A stretch of 64,000 nt of DNA from Perilla frutescens (GCA_026008535.1 BRKX01000002.1:68407380-68471379), one strand, 5' to 3'; shown: positions 36,783 to 49,095, counted from the stretch's first letter. The notes: generated by a model from the sequence alone, not told the origin. Made by a program: numbers and translations.

Positions 36783-37242
36783 ATAATATATAACAGTTTA
36801 TTTGGAAGTTCTCAATTAAATACAAATGAAAATTGGAAAACCCAGTTCCCCTAGCTATTTATACCTCAAATAAATAAATGGACATATTAATGGTCACTTT
36901 AACAAAAAGATATTATACAAATGGCACCCCAAGTAACAATACAAGAGGAGATACGACTACTGCAAACAACTACCATATTTTCCCATTTACAAGATTTCTT
37001 ATTACTCCTTACTTCCTACTTCTCTCCCCATTTACGTAGACTAGTTTTCTTTTTCTAAATATTTCAATATATAGGTTGGTTTAAATATATATATAATTAT
37101 AAACATTAATTTATTATTAAGGAAATAAATATAAACATATTAATAAATTTACTTATTTAATTTTTTCCAGTAATTTTCTTAATCCTTGTGAAAATTTAAA
37201 TCAGCCCATATGAATGCACACAATGTGTATTAAATAATGACA

Positions 37243-37499
37243 TACTCCTTCCGTTTCAAAATATGTGTCATTCTAGTTCTTAATTTTGTTTCACAAAAAT
37301 GTCATTCTACATAATCGAGATAAAAATTTCACATTTTTCTCATATATTTGCTCTCATTTAATGCATTCAAACAATCATATTTAATTCATTTAATATATTC
37401 ACATCGGGGTGTATGAGGTAATTTGATTATCTAATTAATATCTTTATTAATATTTGTGCATTCATCTATAATCACACTTATTCAAAATCGGATGGAGTA
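37243..37499. mobile_element. Stowaway-like MITE (first of an adjacent pair)
   Basis: It begins TACTCCTTCCGTTTCAAAAT and ends with the complement of TACTCCATCCGATTTTGAAT, TA at both edges, 257 bases. Typical mariner-type MITE with diverged ends. Confidence 0.7.
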
Positions 37500-37532
37500 T
37501 TGAATCTCTTTCTTCAATATATTCATAACATA

Positions 37533-37796
37533 TACTCTCCCCGTTTCGTTTTGTTTGTTGTTTTAGATTTTTTTTTTTGTGTCAAAATGTTTGTTGTTTT
37601 ATATATTTTGACACTCTCTCTCTCAAATTTAACCTTACAAATATATGGAGAGAGAAAAAAATTTCAACTTTTTAGAAAAATATAAGCGAATATGATTTTA
37701 TATAATATAAAAAGGAGGGATATATTAGTCCAAAAAATTAATTATTAATTTTAAATTAAAATTATAAAACAACAAACAAAATGAAATCGGGGAGTA
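37533..37796. mobile_element. Stowaway-like MITE (second of the pair)
   Basis: It begins TACTCTCCCCGTTTCGTTTT and ends with the complement of TACTCCCCGATTTCATTTTG. The inverted repeats continue through GTTTGTTGTTTTA, about 33 bases in all. TA edges. Only 33 bases separate it from the previous MITE, and its right end is 375 bases before the PYL start codon. Confidence 0.8.
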
Positions 37797-37937
37797 ACCT
37801 AGTAAAAAAAAATGGGGGGTTTCCATGCATCATAATAATGGACAATCTTGGATTTAGTAAGTTAATATATGTATTCATAAAAAAAGTCTTTAATTAAAAA
37901 CCATCTTTGTAGAGAGAGAGAGAGAGTAGACCACATT

Positions 37938-37946
37938 TATATATAG
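37938..37946 (+). promoter_or_regulatory. Candidate TATA box of the PYL gene
   Basis: TATATATAG about 225 bases before the start codon, followed by a cytosine- and thymine-rich stretch resembling a leader. Position and context fit; not proven. Confidence 0.4.
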
Positions 37947-38170
37947 AGACCCTCCAGAGCCCTTCTCCAGTTCCTCTGAATTCATTTGCCGTAAAAAATT
38001 TCCATCAATTACCAACCCTTTTACAATTTCTAAACCTTGATTTCTTTTTCTGCACACCCCCAAAATCTTCCACTCCCAATTAAACCCATAATTTCTCTCC
38101 TCCAATTCCCCCCAAATTCGTATCAATTCCTTTCAATTTTTTTCTCAATTTCTTGAATCGATCATCAATC

Positions 38171-38737
38171 ATGGACGACAAGCACCGTCCGATCCCCAAC
38201 GGGCTGACGGCGGAGGAATATGCGCAGCTGGAGCCGGCGATCAACGCCCACCACATGTTCGACGCATTGCCCAACACATGCACGTCGCTGATCGCGCAGC
38301 GCATCGACGCGCCGGTGGAGGTGGTGTGGCCGCTCGTCCGCCGCTTCGACAACCCGCAGCGCTACAAGCACTTCGTGAAGAGCTGCAGACTCTTCGGCGA
38401 CGGCGGCGTCGGCAGCATCCGCGAGGTCGCAGTCGTCTCCGGCATCCCCGCCTCCACATCCGTCGAGCGCCTCGAGATCCTCGACGACAACAACCACATA
38501 ATCAGCTTCCGCGTCGTCGGCGGCGAGCACCGCCTCAACAACTACAGGTCGGTAACGTCAGTGAATGAATTTAAGAGAGATGGGAGGGCTTACACGGTCG
38601 TGTTGGAGTCGTATATTGTGGATATACCGGCGGGGAATACGGGGGAAGACACGAAGATGTTTACGGATACGGTGGTGAAGCTGAATCTGCAGAAGCTTGG
38701 AGTAGTGGCGCTGGCAAATATGCATGGGAATGAATGA
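38171..38737 (+). CDS. PYR/PYL/RCAR abscisic acid receptor (PYL4-6 type)
   Basis: A single exon of 188 aa. The ATG at 38171 is the first in the frame; the upstream codons lack a Met. The START-like fold shows RIDAPVEVVWPLVRRFDNPQ, YKHFVKSC (K66 region, ABA carboxylate contact), the gate loop S90-G91-I92-P93-A94 and ERLEILDD. The latch H120-R121-L122 follows in GGEHRLNNYRS, and GNTGEDTKMFTDTVVKLNL forms the last helix. Lack of introns and overall sequence fit the PYL4/5/6 subfamily: cytosolic and nuclear receptors that inhibit clade A PP2C phosphatases when ABA is bound. The gate is normally SGLPA, so Ile here is unusual. The first two thirds are strongly GC-rich while the last third is not, a gradient seen in intronless plant genes. 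Confidence 0.95.
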   Translation: MDDKHRPIPNGLTAEEYAQLEPAINAHHMFDALPNTCTSLIAQRIDAPVEVVWPLVRRFDNPQRYKHFVKSCRLFGDGGVGSIREVAVVSGIPASTSVERLEILDDNNHIISFRVVGGEHRLNNYRSVTSVNEFKRDGRAYTVVLESYIVDIPAGNTGEDTKMFTDTVVKLNLQKLGVVALANMHGNE

Positions 38738-39917
38738 TATGAGATGAAATTTGTTGGGATTCTTGATTGATTTCTCTCACTAGAAGAGTGTGAAGTGCGT
38801 GTGAGACTACAGAAGATCGACCAGGTACAAGAATAATAGTTTTTTTTTTTTAACAATCCAAGTTGGACTTATAAAATTCTTCATTTTACGATTGATAGAT
38901 TTTTTTTTTAAAATGTGTTTGTTTAAGTTGTTTCTTTTTTCTTGTTCTTTTTTGTGGGGTGAATATATGTACATGATTTTAATTTGGTTCTAGTTTTGGG
39001 TGATTAGCTAATTTTTTTCATGAAGGCAATTTTCCATTTTCTTGGTTATTTTTTTATGTTTGTGGATCGGGAGGCGTGTATAATATGATATCATCTGCGT
39101 ATGTTCTGTGTATGTTCATAGTTGTGGGTTATTAAAATTTGAAAGAGGAAGAAGAACATGTTATTTTGTGAGCTTAATGGATTGAAAACTTATATATATA
39201 AGGAAATTCATTTTAGTTTACTAAGACAAATGGCATTATTTCATATATGAGATCACTGCTACCTAAATAATTATATTAATTAATAATTAATGCCGCATTT
39301 CTAATAGTTCGGATATTAGAAAGTGGCCATTGCCAAAAATACAAATATTTGAGTTAATTTGCACCTCTTTTTTTAGATACTATGACTAAATGAGTCTATA
39401 AATGCATTATATTTATATTTAAAGTTTTAGTTATATATGTGGATATAGTTCAGTTTTAGTGCTTTAGTCGTTGCCGTTTCTCTTTCATGGTGATGATTGG
39501 CTATTCTTGGCTCTTTCACACATTCTGCAGTTATAATTAAGTTTGATTTTTTTTTATTCATCTGATTATTTCGCGCTTTGTGAATCTTGGAATCATAGCA
39601 TTTTTGTTCTATTTTTTATCTTCATATATTGTGTATTATTGGTATTTCATTTCAATTCGTAGTACACATGTGCAATACAATTCGGAAATAAATAATCTTG
39701 TTTAAAGTAAAACAAATGTTAATTCTAGAATAAAAAAAGATATTGTGCCGTTTTCTTTTTATTCTATCTTTTGGTGGGCTCAATGGATTATGAACTTATA
39801 GAAAACGGGCCCTTTATTTTCAGTGCTTAACCACAAACATCCATTGACAAGTACTATACCTTCATTAGCACCTTGTGTTGGAGCCTTTTTGTTATAATTC
39901 ATATATATGAAGTTGCT

Positions 39918-39964
<47 letters not shown>

Positions 39965-40740
39965 CAATAATATTCTGTGGCATAAATGTTTAATTTTCTT
40001 GTATCGTAGAGTGAGCTACTATTTGGATTCTTTTACTTTAATTCGATCATTGAAAAGGCCTGCAGCCTGCACCTTATGCTTGGGTAGCATAGAATTTCCC
40101 CCTTATGTTTACCACCTTATGATCATTCATTTCTGTACTCCAGTACAAAAGGTGCAGAATAATTCATTCCATGCACGCACACATGCATATGGGAATATGT
40201 ACGTACAACTATATAATGTATGGTGCGAAAATCATAAGCCTACATCACTTCTTTTTGTTTAGGTGCGTGTTGTGGTGTGAGAAAATGAGGAAGATATCCA
40301 TATATGTAATGAATATATAAACACATGTATGTATGTGTGTGTGTGTGTGCAAGTATGTGAGCAACTTGCATGAAAACTTTGGTTATGGGTTGCAATGTCA
40401 ACCCATAATTGAATGAGGAGTGAGAAAGAGATGGGTCTTGGGAGACTTGTGAGTTTGGCTTAGAGAAAACATGTGAACATGAAGCCTATTTTACCACTAA
40501 TTTTGGAGGGTTTACTTTTGCTTCTTTTCTATTTTTTTCTTTTTTGTTTTATCCAAAACCTCCTATTCATAGTTCTCGCCGTCTCAACAATCTCAGCCTA
40601 ACATTTTCAAACAGGCTTTTATCCCAATCTTTTATTAATTAAATGTTTGCTTGACTTAAAAGTTAAAATCAAATAAATAAATGACGGTGATTGTGCCACT
40701 TCAGCAACGAAAAAGCATGCATGATGTTTAATGCTAGATT
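38738..40740. other. PYL 3' flank and intergenic DNA
   Basis: Presumed 3' UTR, then AT-rich spacer. A CT microsatellite lies at 39922-39958. No gene seen on either strand. Confidence 0.5.
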
Positions 40741-40747
40741 GTTTATC

Positions 40748-42113
40748 CACTATAAGAATTTCGTGTTTTAGCGACGGATTTACCGATGGAATATTTTCGG
40801 ATCGTCCTTAACGACGGACTAGCGACAAAACGTCCATCGTTACTGCAGAAAAAAAATGGCGGGGTTGATGATCCGCGCCTTCTTCAATGACGGTCTTTCG
40901 ACGGAAACGGCGTCGATAAGTGTTGCGACGGATACTGTCCGTCGTTAGTAATTCCGATTAAATATAAAAAATATTTAAATTATTTAACGACATATGTTGT
41001 CCGTCGTTAATCATTTTAATTTAATTAAAAAAATATAAATATTATTTAACGACGGATAGAATCCGTTGTTAAAATTTTCCGTTTTATTTTTGAAAATATA
41101 AAATTATCTAATGACGGACGTTATCCGTCGTTAATCTATTTTGATTAAAATAAATAAAATAATTATAGTTAACGACGGACATGGTCCGTCGTTAGGTATT
41201 TTATGATTTAATAATTAATTAACGACGGATCGAATTCGTCGTTAACATTTTCCGTTCTATTTTTAGAGTATATAAAATTCGTTAACGACGGACGACGTCC
41301 GAATTTTTGGGCTCGGCAGTCGATCACGGAGCCTTTCAGCTCCTAGCGTCTCTTCTGCAGCTCCTCCACAGCCCGACACTTAGGCTGCCATCAGGGAGTT
41401 ACAGGAGAAGATGGACGCCCAATCAGCGGCTCTCCAGGAGAAGATGGACGCACAGGCAGCGCTTCTCCAGACCCAGCAAGAGCAGATCCGTCAGCAGCAG
41501 AAGATGATTCGGCAGCAGGCCGAGATATTCGAGCAGATGAGGGCGCAGTTTAGAGGCCTTCCTCCATCTTCATCATGACTTGTATTTGATATACTCTGTA
41601 CTGATATTTTAGGAGATTTTATGTATTTTATTAGAGATTTATGAATATATATATATATATATATTATTTTACATGTTTATTTATGTTCTTCGATAATTTA
41701 CAAACAAAAATAAAATATTACAAAAAAAAAAACATTAACGACGGCCCTAACGGCGGACACGTCCGTCGTTAATGCACGACAGTCAATTTTGACTTTGCTA
41801 ACGACGGACACGTTATTCTTCAAGACGACTAATGACGTCAGCAATGTTAACGATGGACGTGTCCGTCGTTAATGGTGTCTTAGGCCCGAAAACGATTACT
41901 GACGACAGCAAATGTTAACGACGAACTGGTCCGTCGGTAGGTCCGCCGTTAACACTTCCAACCGTCAATATTCATCATTAGTTGTGTTTTCCGACCAAAG
42001 CTTTACTGATGGATTGATTCCGTCATTAGTCCGTCGCTAAGTCTAACTAACGACAGAAAAATGAGATTTACCGACGGATATGTCCGTCGCTAAACAACGA
42101 TTTTTTTGTAGTG
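40748..42113. mobile_element. CACTA (En/Spm) element, non-autonomous
   Basis: The left end is CACTATAAGAATTTCG, and the complement of the right end is CACTACAAAAAAATCG. Each is followed by TTTAGCGACGG in the inward direction. Many direct and inverted copies of GACGGAC/CCGTCGTTA run along both arms, as in CACTA subterminal repeats. The 3-base flanks (atc and acc) do not match exactly. At 1366 bases it is too short to encode a full transposase. It contains a coding remnant at 41384-41578. Confidence 0.85.
41384..41578 (+). pseudogene. Coiled-coil tail of a CACTA (Ptta/En/Spm-like) protein
   Basis: In frame after a stop at 41381, the sequence reads AAIRELQEKMDAQSAALQEK, then MDAQAALLQTQQEQIRQQQK, MIRQQAEIFEQMRAQFRG and LPPSSS, and stops at TGA. 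The heptad-rich Gln/Met coiled coil resembles the C-terminus of plant En/Spm-type transposase proteins. It is higher in GC than the surrounding arms. It is probably the retained last exon of the parent element; independent capture of a host coiled coil cannot be excluded. Confidence 0.6.
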
Positions 42114-43344
42114 ACCGAGAGATAACACCCACATGTGTATAAATAATGTCGCCACTTAATATTGATTGCATAAAATGAAATAGAGAATATAGCATATCAA
42201 ATCAAACATGAAAATAAGAAATGCAATGTATTCTCAATACACTCGAATTAAGAACTTAAGCCAATAAATCATTTAGCTTCAAATTACTTGGTGCCGATTC
42301 TTGATTTATCAGGTTCAGTGTGTGTGTGTGAGAGAGAGAGAGTTAGTCATATATTTAGCAGAGAAACATGGAAGAAATTTAAGAAGCCCAAATGTCAAAT
42401 CATAATGCATGGTTGAGTAGAGGAGGAGTCTTGACTTTTTAATTTGCCAAAACCATTTTGCTCAATTTATTTGACTTATACGATGAAAAGCATTCATCAC
42501 GAAAAGTTCTTACTTGTCTTAAATAAGCTAAAAACCCATTTAAAAACTACAATTAAGTATCATTCATTGAGTTTTATTATGTCGTTCATCAAGATACGAT
42601 TTTTTCTATGTAAAAAATGAGGTCAAGAGTTCAAAATTTCACAACCACAACCTCTCCATTTTATATATTATGGTGTGTGTTGGGAAAATAGAAATTTTAA
42701 AATACAATCAATTACATATATAAAATTTTTGGGTCTAAAAATTGATTAAATATTAGATTTATAAATTATTTGAAAAAATAGGTACTGTTTTGTTAATTTT
42801 TAAAAAATGAGTTATGTTTTAAATAATTTACAATGTAAGTATTAAAGTGTAATTAATTTGCCCTCCATTTTATATATTATGATGTGTGCCTGTGTGTTTT
42901 GGTTGTGTGCGCGCGAGTGTAACGTAAATATACAAGTGATATGACATGCAACACCGAAAATATCACTAGTTACTCATTAGCATGCAAATTAAGTTAGTTT
43001 TTCTTTCTCTATTTTCTGCAGATTAATTTTCAATTAGACTGTGTGGAACACCCACGATCCATTTCACATATATATGATATACCTATGTTCGTATGAATAG
43101 TGAATAGAGTCCAATACAATTATGAAGCGTCTATAGAATAATAAATTAGCATTAAAAATAAACTATTTACCCATGTTTCATGCACCTAATTTTCATTTGA
43201 CTGGCTTTTAAAAATACAATTTATATATATTTGTCTAAAAGACCCTGAAAATTAGTACACGCAATCACCGACAAGTTGGATCACGTGAGTAATTGTGATT
43301 ATAAATATTAAAATAATATATCGACTTTGCTGCTCTTAAATTCC

Positions 43345-43365
43345 GGGGGGGGGGGGGGGGGGGGG
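43345..43365. repeat. Poly-G tract of 21 bases
   Basis: Uninterrupted G-run in AT-rich spacer. The frame reading through it as polyglycine is an artefact. Confidence 0.9.
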
Positions 43366-43999
43366 TTAATTAAACGTCATCAGTACCCAATATTTATTAT
43401 TTTTTGCATTTTTATCTTTGAATTTTTAAAAATTATATATGCTGAAAATGACAATAACTTTGTGGTTATTGTGGTTGGGCGTTTGAGGGCGGAGTCCACA
43501 CATACTCATTGTTTGTTCGGCCTAATATGTGGCGGCTTTTTTATTTGCCCTACTTAATAGATGATTAAGTCCGTACAGTAATGCAGTTAGTGTGGTACTA
43601 CTTCAGTCTAAATATTTTTTCCACTATGAATTAATGACACATAAAATAACCCTCCGTTTTTATCTCTTCTGACTTTTAATTCCGAGCAATTGATTGAGAT
43701 TCTCCAGTTCAATTATCGTGAGTGTGCATGTCAATTCGAGCGTTGTGCGAACTTTGGAAATGATCAGCAAGAAGACTATGCACCTCGGGCTAGTCACAAT
43801 CGTTTTTAAAGCAGTGGAATATATATCATGTCGCAACAATTTCTATTGATCTTGTTCTATTCGAATTGTTCCAGAGTTTCTGGAATAACAATATATATTA
43901 TTATTCAATGTTTGCAAAATTAACACTTTTTAACACTAACGATAGGTTAAAACCAACTTATTTTAAAAAATTATATGTTAACACCAAGTTGTTTTGTTT

Positions 44000-44640
44000 A
44001 TGAAGAGTTAAATTTAATTTTCACATCACTTTAATAAATCGGGCAAAAATCCACGTGAGTTTTCAGCAGACCATGTAATGGTCATTTTTCATCAACCCGT
44101 TACGCTAGTTCAAGAAGGTTGAACGTCATCGTTCAACTAGTTTTCGAATAGATAACCGTTCAAATTGAAATTTGAATCAACATTGGCAGTTCCGTTTTAT
44201 CCGGAAGGGTTGAAGGGTTCAGAGGAGTCGGCACGTTCTTCAACAGCCTCCGTGATTTTTTGTTAGCCCTAGTTGTTACCTCCATCTATAAAAGGAGGCC
44301 CTTTTTTCTCATTTGGCGATTACGCAGACATACCACAAGTTTTACCTTCAACCCCAGAGCGTGCTAAACATCGTATTTCTTTAGCCCGATCCCTCGCTAA
44401 CAAGCTAACCGCACGACGAAGTTTCTACGTTTATTTCATTTATTCCGAATTTTACCGCATTCTGCCTTCATTCATTTCCTGAATTGAGCGTCGGGGGGCC
44501 CAACGATCGTCACCCCCCTACGGTCCTTGGCTCTTAAGGTGTTTTTTCTTATTTCTATTTCACAGATAGGCCGCTGCTCCGGAGTAAATCGATAATTGTA
44601 GATTTCAGATCCACAGACTACTTTATTATTTTGTCCGACA
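44000..44640 (+). repeat. LTR-like promoter segment (possible solo LTR)
   Basis: A moderately GC-richer block stands out in AT-rich DNA. TATAAAAGG at 44287-44295 is followed by a cytosine- and thymine-rich leader and a GGGGGGCCC/CACCCCCC region near 44495-44518, a layout seen in plant gypsy LTRs. I could not define TG...CA ends or a target duplication, and no internal retroelement domains flank it. Confidence 0.4.
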
Positions 44641-45109
44641 TAAAATTCCATTAGTACTAAAAGTGTTAATTCTTCAAGTGTTGGGTACTAATGTGCAACT
44701 TTTAAAACTTTCAGCACAAAAGAATAAAAAAGAGCAAACGTTGGGTATTGATATGTAATTAACACAAAAAATCCAACTAAAATTAAGATCAGGACTGAGA
44801 AATTGTGCCACTTATCGATGAGTATGATTTAAATACTGGAACTAAAAGGTAGCTGTAATTAAGATTCAATTCAAACCTATAATCTTTGAGGCACACTCAT
44901 GTGAAACTCTCTAACGGATCTCTATTTGATTCAGGAGGTGGTCCTTCTCATCCTTTTCTCTTTTCTTTTCAATTTTTTTTTGAGAAACTATTTTTTATTT
45001 TTTTTAATGGTCTCCCTCCCTCTTTTTCTTATCTTTTTAGTTTTTTTTCCATTTTTTAATTTCTTCATTTTTTTTACAAATATATATTTATTTTTTTTGA
45101 ATTAATTTA

Positions 45110-45850
45110 GTTTTTTTACCATTTATCTCACGTAGTGCACTTGATATTTATTTTTTTTGAAATAAATATACACCCTAAAATGAAATTAGTGAACCCTAAA
45201 ATTAAATTGAATTAGTTTTATTTTTCGAAGTAATTTGTTTTATTTTTTCCGACATCTCTTCAGTATACTCGCCCGATGCTAACACGTGGATTCATGAACT
45301 GTGCTCGATAATTATTTTTTTAAATAATACATATAACCTAAAATTAAATTGAATTAATTTAATTTTTAAATTAATTTAACTTTTTTATTCGGCATCTCGC
45401 GCAGTATACTCGTGTGACGCTAACATGTGGATGTATGCATTGCACTAGATATCAATGCACAATATAAAATAAAAAATTTTAAGCAAATAAAAAAGAAAAA
45501 AACAGAAAACTAAAGGAAAAAATCTAAAGCAGAGGCAAAGAAAAAAAGAAGTTAGAATAAATGAGGAAAGAAAAAAAAAACAAATGGAAAGAAAAGAAAG
45601 CATAAAGAAAATAGGAAAAACAGGAAAGAAAACAGAAAGCTGGAAAAAAAAAAGTGAAAAAAAACAAATAACAAAAAAATGAGGGGTTCTTAGAAGCGTG
45701 GGCTTCACACGCGCACGTGTATGCAACTCATTTACCTGAGACAAAACACACGGATTAGATGGGTGGGGCGGGTTTGGATTTTAATTGACCCGTCTAATAT
45801 AATAGATCTGTTAGACGATCACATACAAGTTTTTGCCATAATCTTTTAGT
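45110..45850 (+). repeat. Dispersed repeat with two internal copies, related to 27.8 kb
   Basis: The ACTCGCCCGATGCTAACACG block at 45266 recurs in diverged form at 45405 (ACTCGTGTGACGCTAACATG). Its inverted relative lies at 27840-28060. A long purine-rich tract (45480-45680) follows, and then a short GC-rich stretch with ACGCGCACGTG. Confidence 0.55.
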
Positions 45851-45969
45851 TACCAAAGTCGTAAGTTCATCCATTAAGCCACCACTTGAGAGCTTAACTA
45901 CTTAATAACTGATCATCCTCAAATTTAGGTAAGAGACTGTTCCGCCAATTTTTTTTTCTTTTTTAAATA

Positions 45970-48900
45970 TTTATTGTAGCACCCGATCCTGAAAGATCGT
46001 AGAAATGGACGCCACGAGAGTTGGAATTAAGAAGCAGAAAAGAACTGAGATAATTTAATTAACGAAAACCTCAATAGAAACACAGAACGACCAAGCATGC
46101 TTTGTAATTCTATATACGTATCCAAAATACCAATATCAGTGTAAAATATTGTTTGACAAAAAGAAAATCATAAGTGCAGAAGCTCATTTTCTAACTAATA
46201 GGAGATAACACACAAAAAAAAGCACGTTGCTCAACATCATCACGCCCACGTGCCAGCCTACTGACCTGAAAATATTTGAAATGATTTGGACTGAGTACAT
46301 TATACTAATGTACTCAGTGGGCAAGTTTTCACAATTGAAGTTATGCAAATAATTTTCTAAAAATGATCTATATGTATCCATGCATGTAGTGAAGCTTAGG
46401 AGATTTTAAAGTTGGAAGCATCATAAGTTCACCAAAATATTTTTACGTGAAACCAATCACTGCCTGCAACCCCTACTACATCACCAGCACATAAAGTTTA
46501 TGAGTATAACCAATAAGTATAATCATTCATTTTAGTCTTTCGACAAGGAATAGTGCATGCCGAATAATGTATGCAATACTATAATTACTCACATTGACAC
46601 ATCGCTGGTTTATGATACTCCAACAACATATAGTAGCATGAAAAAATATTTAGCACACATAATCACATATGTAATTTTAACAAAGTAGTTAATAATTCGA
46701 AATATACAATTTGCAAAGATAGAGTAGCCTATCTTATAAATGCAGAAGTCCTAACAAGGTCCAACACTCAATCACGGGTCTTGGGGACGGAGAACTGGTC
46801 CGGAGTTCTTTACTGAGTTCCCTTAGGCTCAGCTGCTCTAATCACCTCAAGATACAACCCTTCACATTTCTCGTAAGTCACGCAAGTCGTATAAGGATCA
46901 ACTCTTGCTTCAGGATCAATATAACAACTTTCAGATTTAATCTAATATTTACTTTAATTTAATTAGAGCTCTATTCTTTTTACTTCGACTAAGAATGCAC
47001 AAAACTCAGGTTTTAAACCCAATATGACTCGATAATAAATTCTTACCATACTCTTTAATGAATTTGAAACAAATCCGACGAAAAATGGACCAACTTAAAA
47101 CAGGGCAATAACTTCAAAAAATCATAGAAATTCAATTCAAATCCAATCGAGGCACGGTCAGCGGCCACACGTCAGTCACAAGGAGACTTACAATCATTTA
47201 GAAGAAGTTGAAGACAAATTCCGATCAGCCTGGCCTGAAATCATCCGAAAATGCAACTATTACTATTTACCAAACAGATTGATCAACAAGAAGTTTGGGG
47301 CTCGATTGAGCTCGATACTCAACGAATTTTCGATCAAAAGTACATTTTTTTATTAGTATAGAAAGCAAAGATTTTAATGAAACAAACAGTTCAAGAATAT
47401 AATGGTAACAAAAACTATAAATGAGTATCGAACATAGCATCATGAACATAGTTGAAATCTACCAAAAAAAGTGTGGTTTTCGGGAAACTTACGATTCGAT
47501 TTTGGTGGACCAAACGACATTGGATCTAAGATTGGAAAATATGGTTGTGAAGCTTGCTATGAGAACATTATGTTGTCCAGAACTCAAGTCAAAAAAATGG
47601 AGGAATCGACAGGAAACGGGCTCCAAAGTTGCACTCGCAGAACAACGACTTCTGCAGCAGATTTGACGCGTTGACTTGCGATGTAACTTTGATAGACAAA
47701 ATAAACTCATATCTACGATCCGAAACCTGTTATGAAAATTTTGAAGAGTGAAGTTTATATCGACTTAAACCTCCACAAAAAGAAAACATTTGGATCATCG
47801 GTAGAAGACGTCACAAATGGGCTTCGGTGAGTTACGAAAATTCAATCACCTAAAAACTAGTTGAGATTCATTTAGGAGCTTCAGAGCTCCGAATTAAGAA
47901 ATTATTGAGCGTAAAATCATCTACAAATTTATAGGAGGAATATACTCGAATTTCAGAAATTTTGGATGAGATTTAAGGAATGACAATGGTAAAATATGAC
48001 TTTGTTCTTGATCATCCGACCTCCAAATCCAGTATTTAAAATGGATAAAGGTTTACATACTAAAATATCAGAGATTTTGGATAATGCTTAAAGGTTTAAA
48101 AGGGTCGAAAAAGTTGACTGCATAGTAGGATTGCTAGATAGTAGCTATTGATGGTTGTGGCCTTCGTTTCTGGATTTCTGAACACCAAATTGAGCGATTG
48201 TAGTGGCTAACTTCAACTATGTGACAAAAGGAACAACATATCCAAATTTCAGCAATTTTGGTGGAGATTTGAAGGTTGAAATATACAGAAGAAAATGGTT
48301 GTTGCAGCTGTGGCGGAAGACAACAACCTGTATAATGTTTGCCTTCATTCTCGACCATATGAGAACCAAATTGGATGATTTCTTTAGCTAACATCATCTA
48401 CATGAAAGTGAGAAGCTTTCTATAAAATTTCATAATTTTTAGCTAAGGTTTGAGAGTTGCTACCGGTGGTCGAGAATATGGAGAGTGAAATAAGATAAAT
48501 GAGTAATGCTTCATTATGCTTGCTGATTATTTTCATGGTTAAAGATGTTCAACTACCCCCACACTTGACATGCATGGTGACATATGGAGCAAGATAAAGT
48601 TGAGTGGTGGCAACCAATTTGTTATGTATTTTAATATATGGTATTGGGTTGAAATAGAGAATGAATAAAATTTCGTTATAAGGTAAAATAAACTGTGTTT
48701 TTAATGAAATTAGTGACCACACGATTATGAAAAGATTTATGACTTCTAGTCAAAGACGAAATCAATTTCGGAGTTAAACATAAAACGATAGAATTTTATT
48801 TTAGGAATGAAAAGATGGTCTTTCAATAATTAGGACACACAAGATTCAATAAACGTTCAAATGACGAATGTAAAAGACTCGTGGAAATATTTTGTCATGG

Positions 48901-49095
48901 GGATCAAGATATGTGATTGAGAAAGATTTAGAGGACCATGTGATTTTAAGTGTAGAATCGACTCAATTTTGGGAGTCGTTTTCTCTATATTTGAAATTTT
49001 TAATAATCATTTCAGAGATTCCTATAAACAACACATGTTCCGTATACAGTTGGAGTGATTCATAGTTTTATTTCGAGATGAGGTGTTACATTTAT
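45970..49095. repeat. Probable decayed Ty3/gypsy-derived DNA
   Basis: It opens with TGTAGCACCCGATCC and closes with GAGATGAGGTGTTACA, whose complement TGTAACACCTCATCTC resembles the opening. Ends starting TGTAACACC are common in plant gypsy LTRs. Between them I found no protease, RT or integrase motif. Part of 47940-48450 is a degenerate tandem array with a recurring AATTTCAGxAATTTTGGxxGA motif. Confidence 0.4.

Noticed and set aside
38165..38530. Long antisense frame opposite the PYL gene, plus other long frames in the GC-rich part
   Set aside because: They are shadows of the PYL coding sequence: GC-rich codons lack stops in other frames. The sense frame has all receptor motifs.
45445..45744. 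Minus-strand frame of 99 codons rich in Phe and Leu resembling a membrane protein
   Set aside because: It is the complement of an A-rich simple-sequence tract; Phe richness comes from poly-A on the other strand.
45840..45905. tRNA-like A box on the minus strand (TGGTGGCTTAATGG)
   Set aside because: No B box at proper spacing and no cloverleaf; not called as a tRNA and too weak even for a SINE.
47421..47710. Overlapping frames of 60-80 codons on both strands
   Set aside because: No recognisable domain, in repeat-derived DNA, frames in both strands equally open. Chance.
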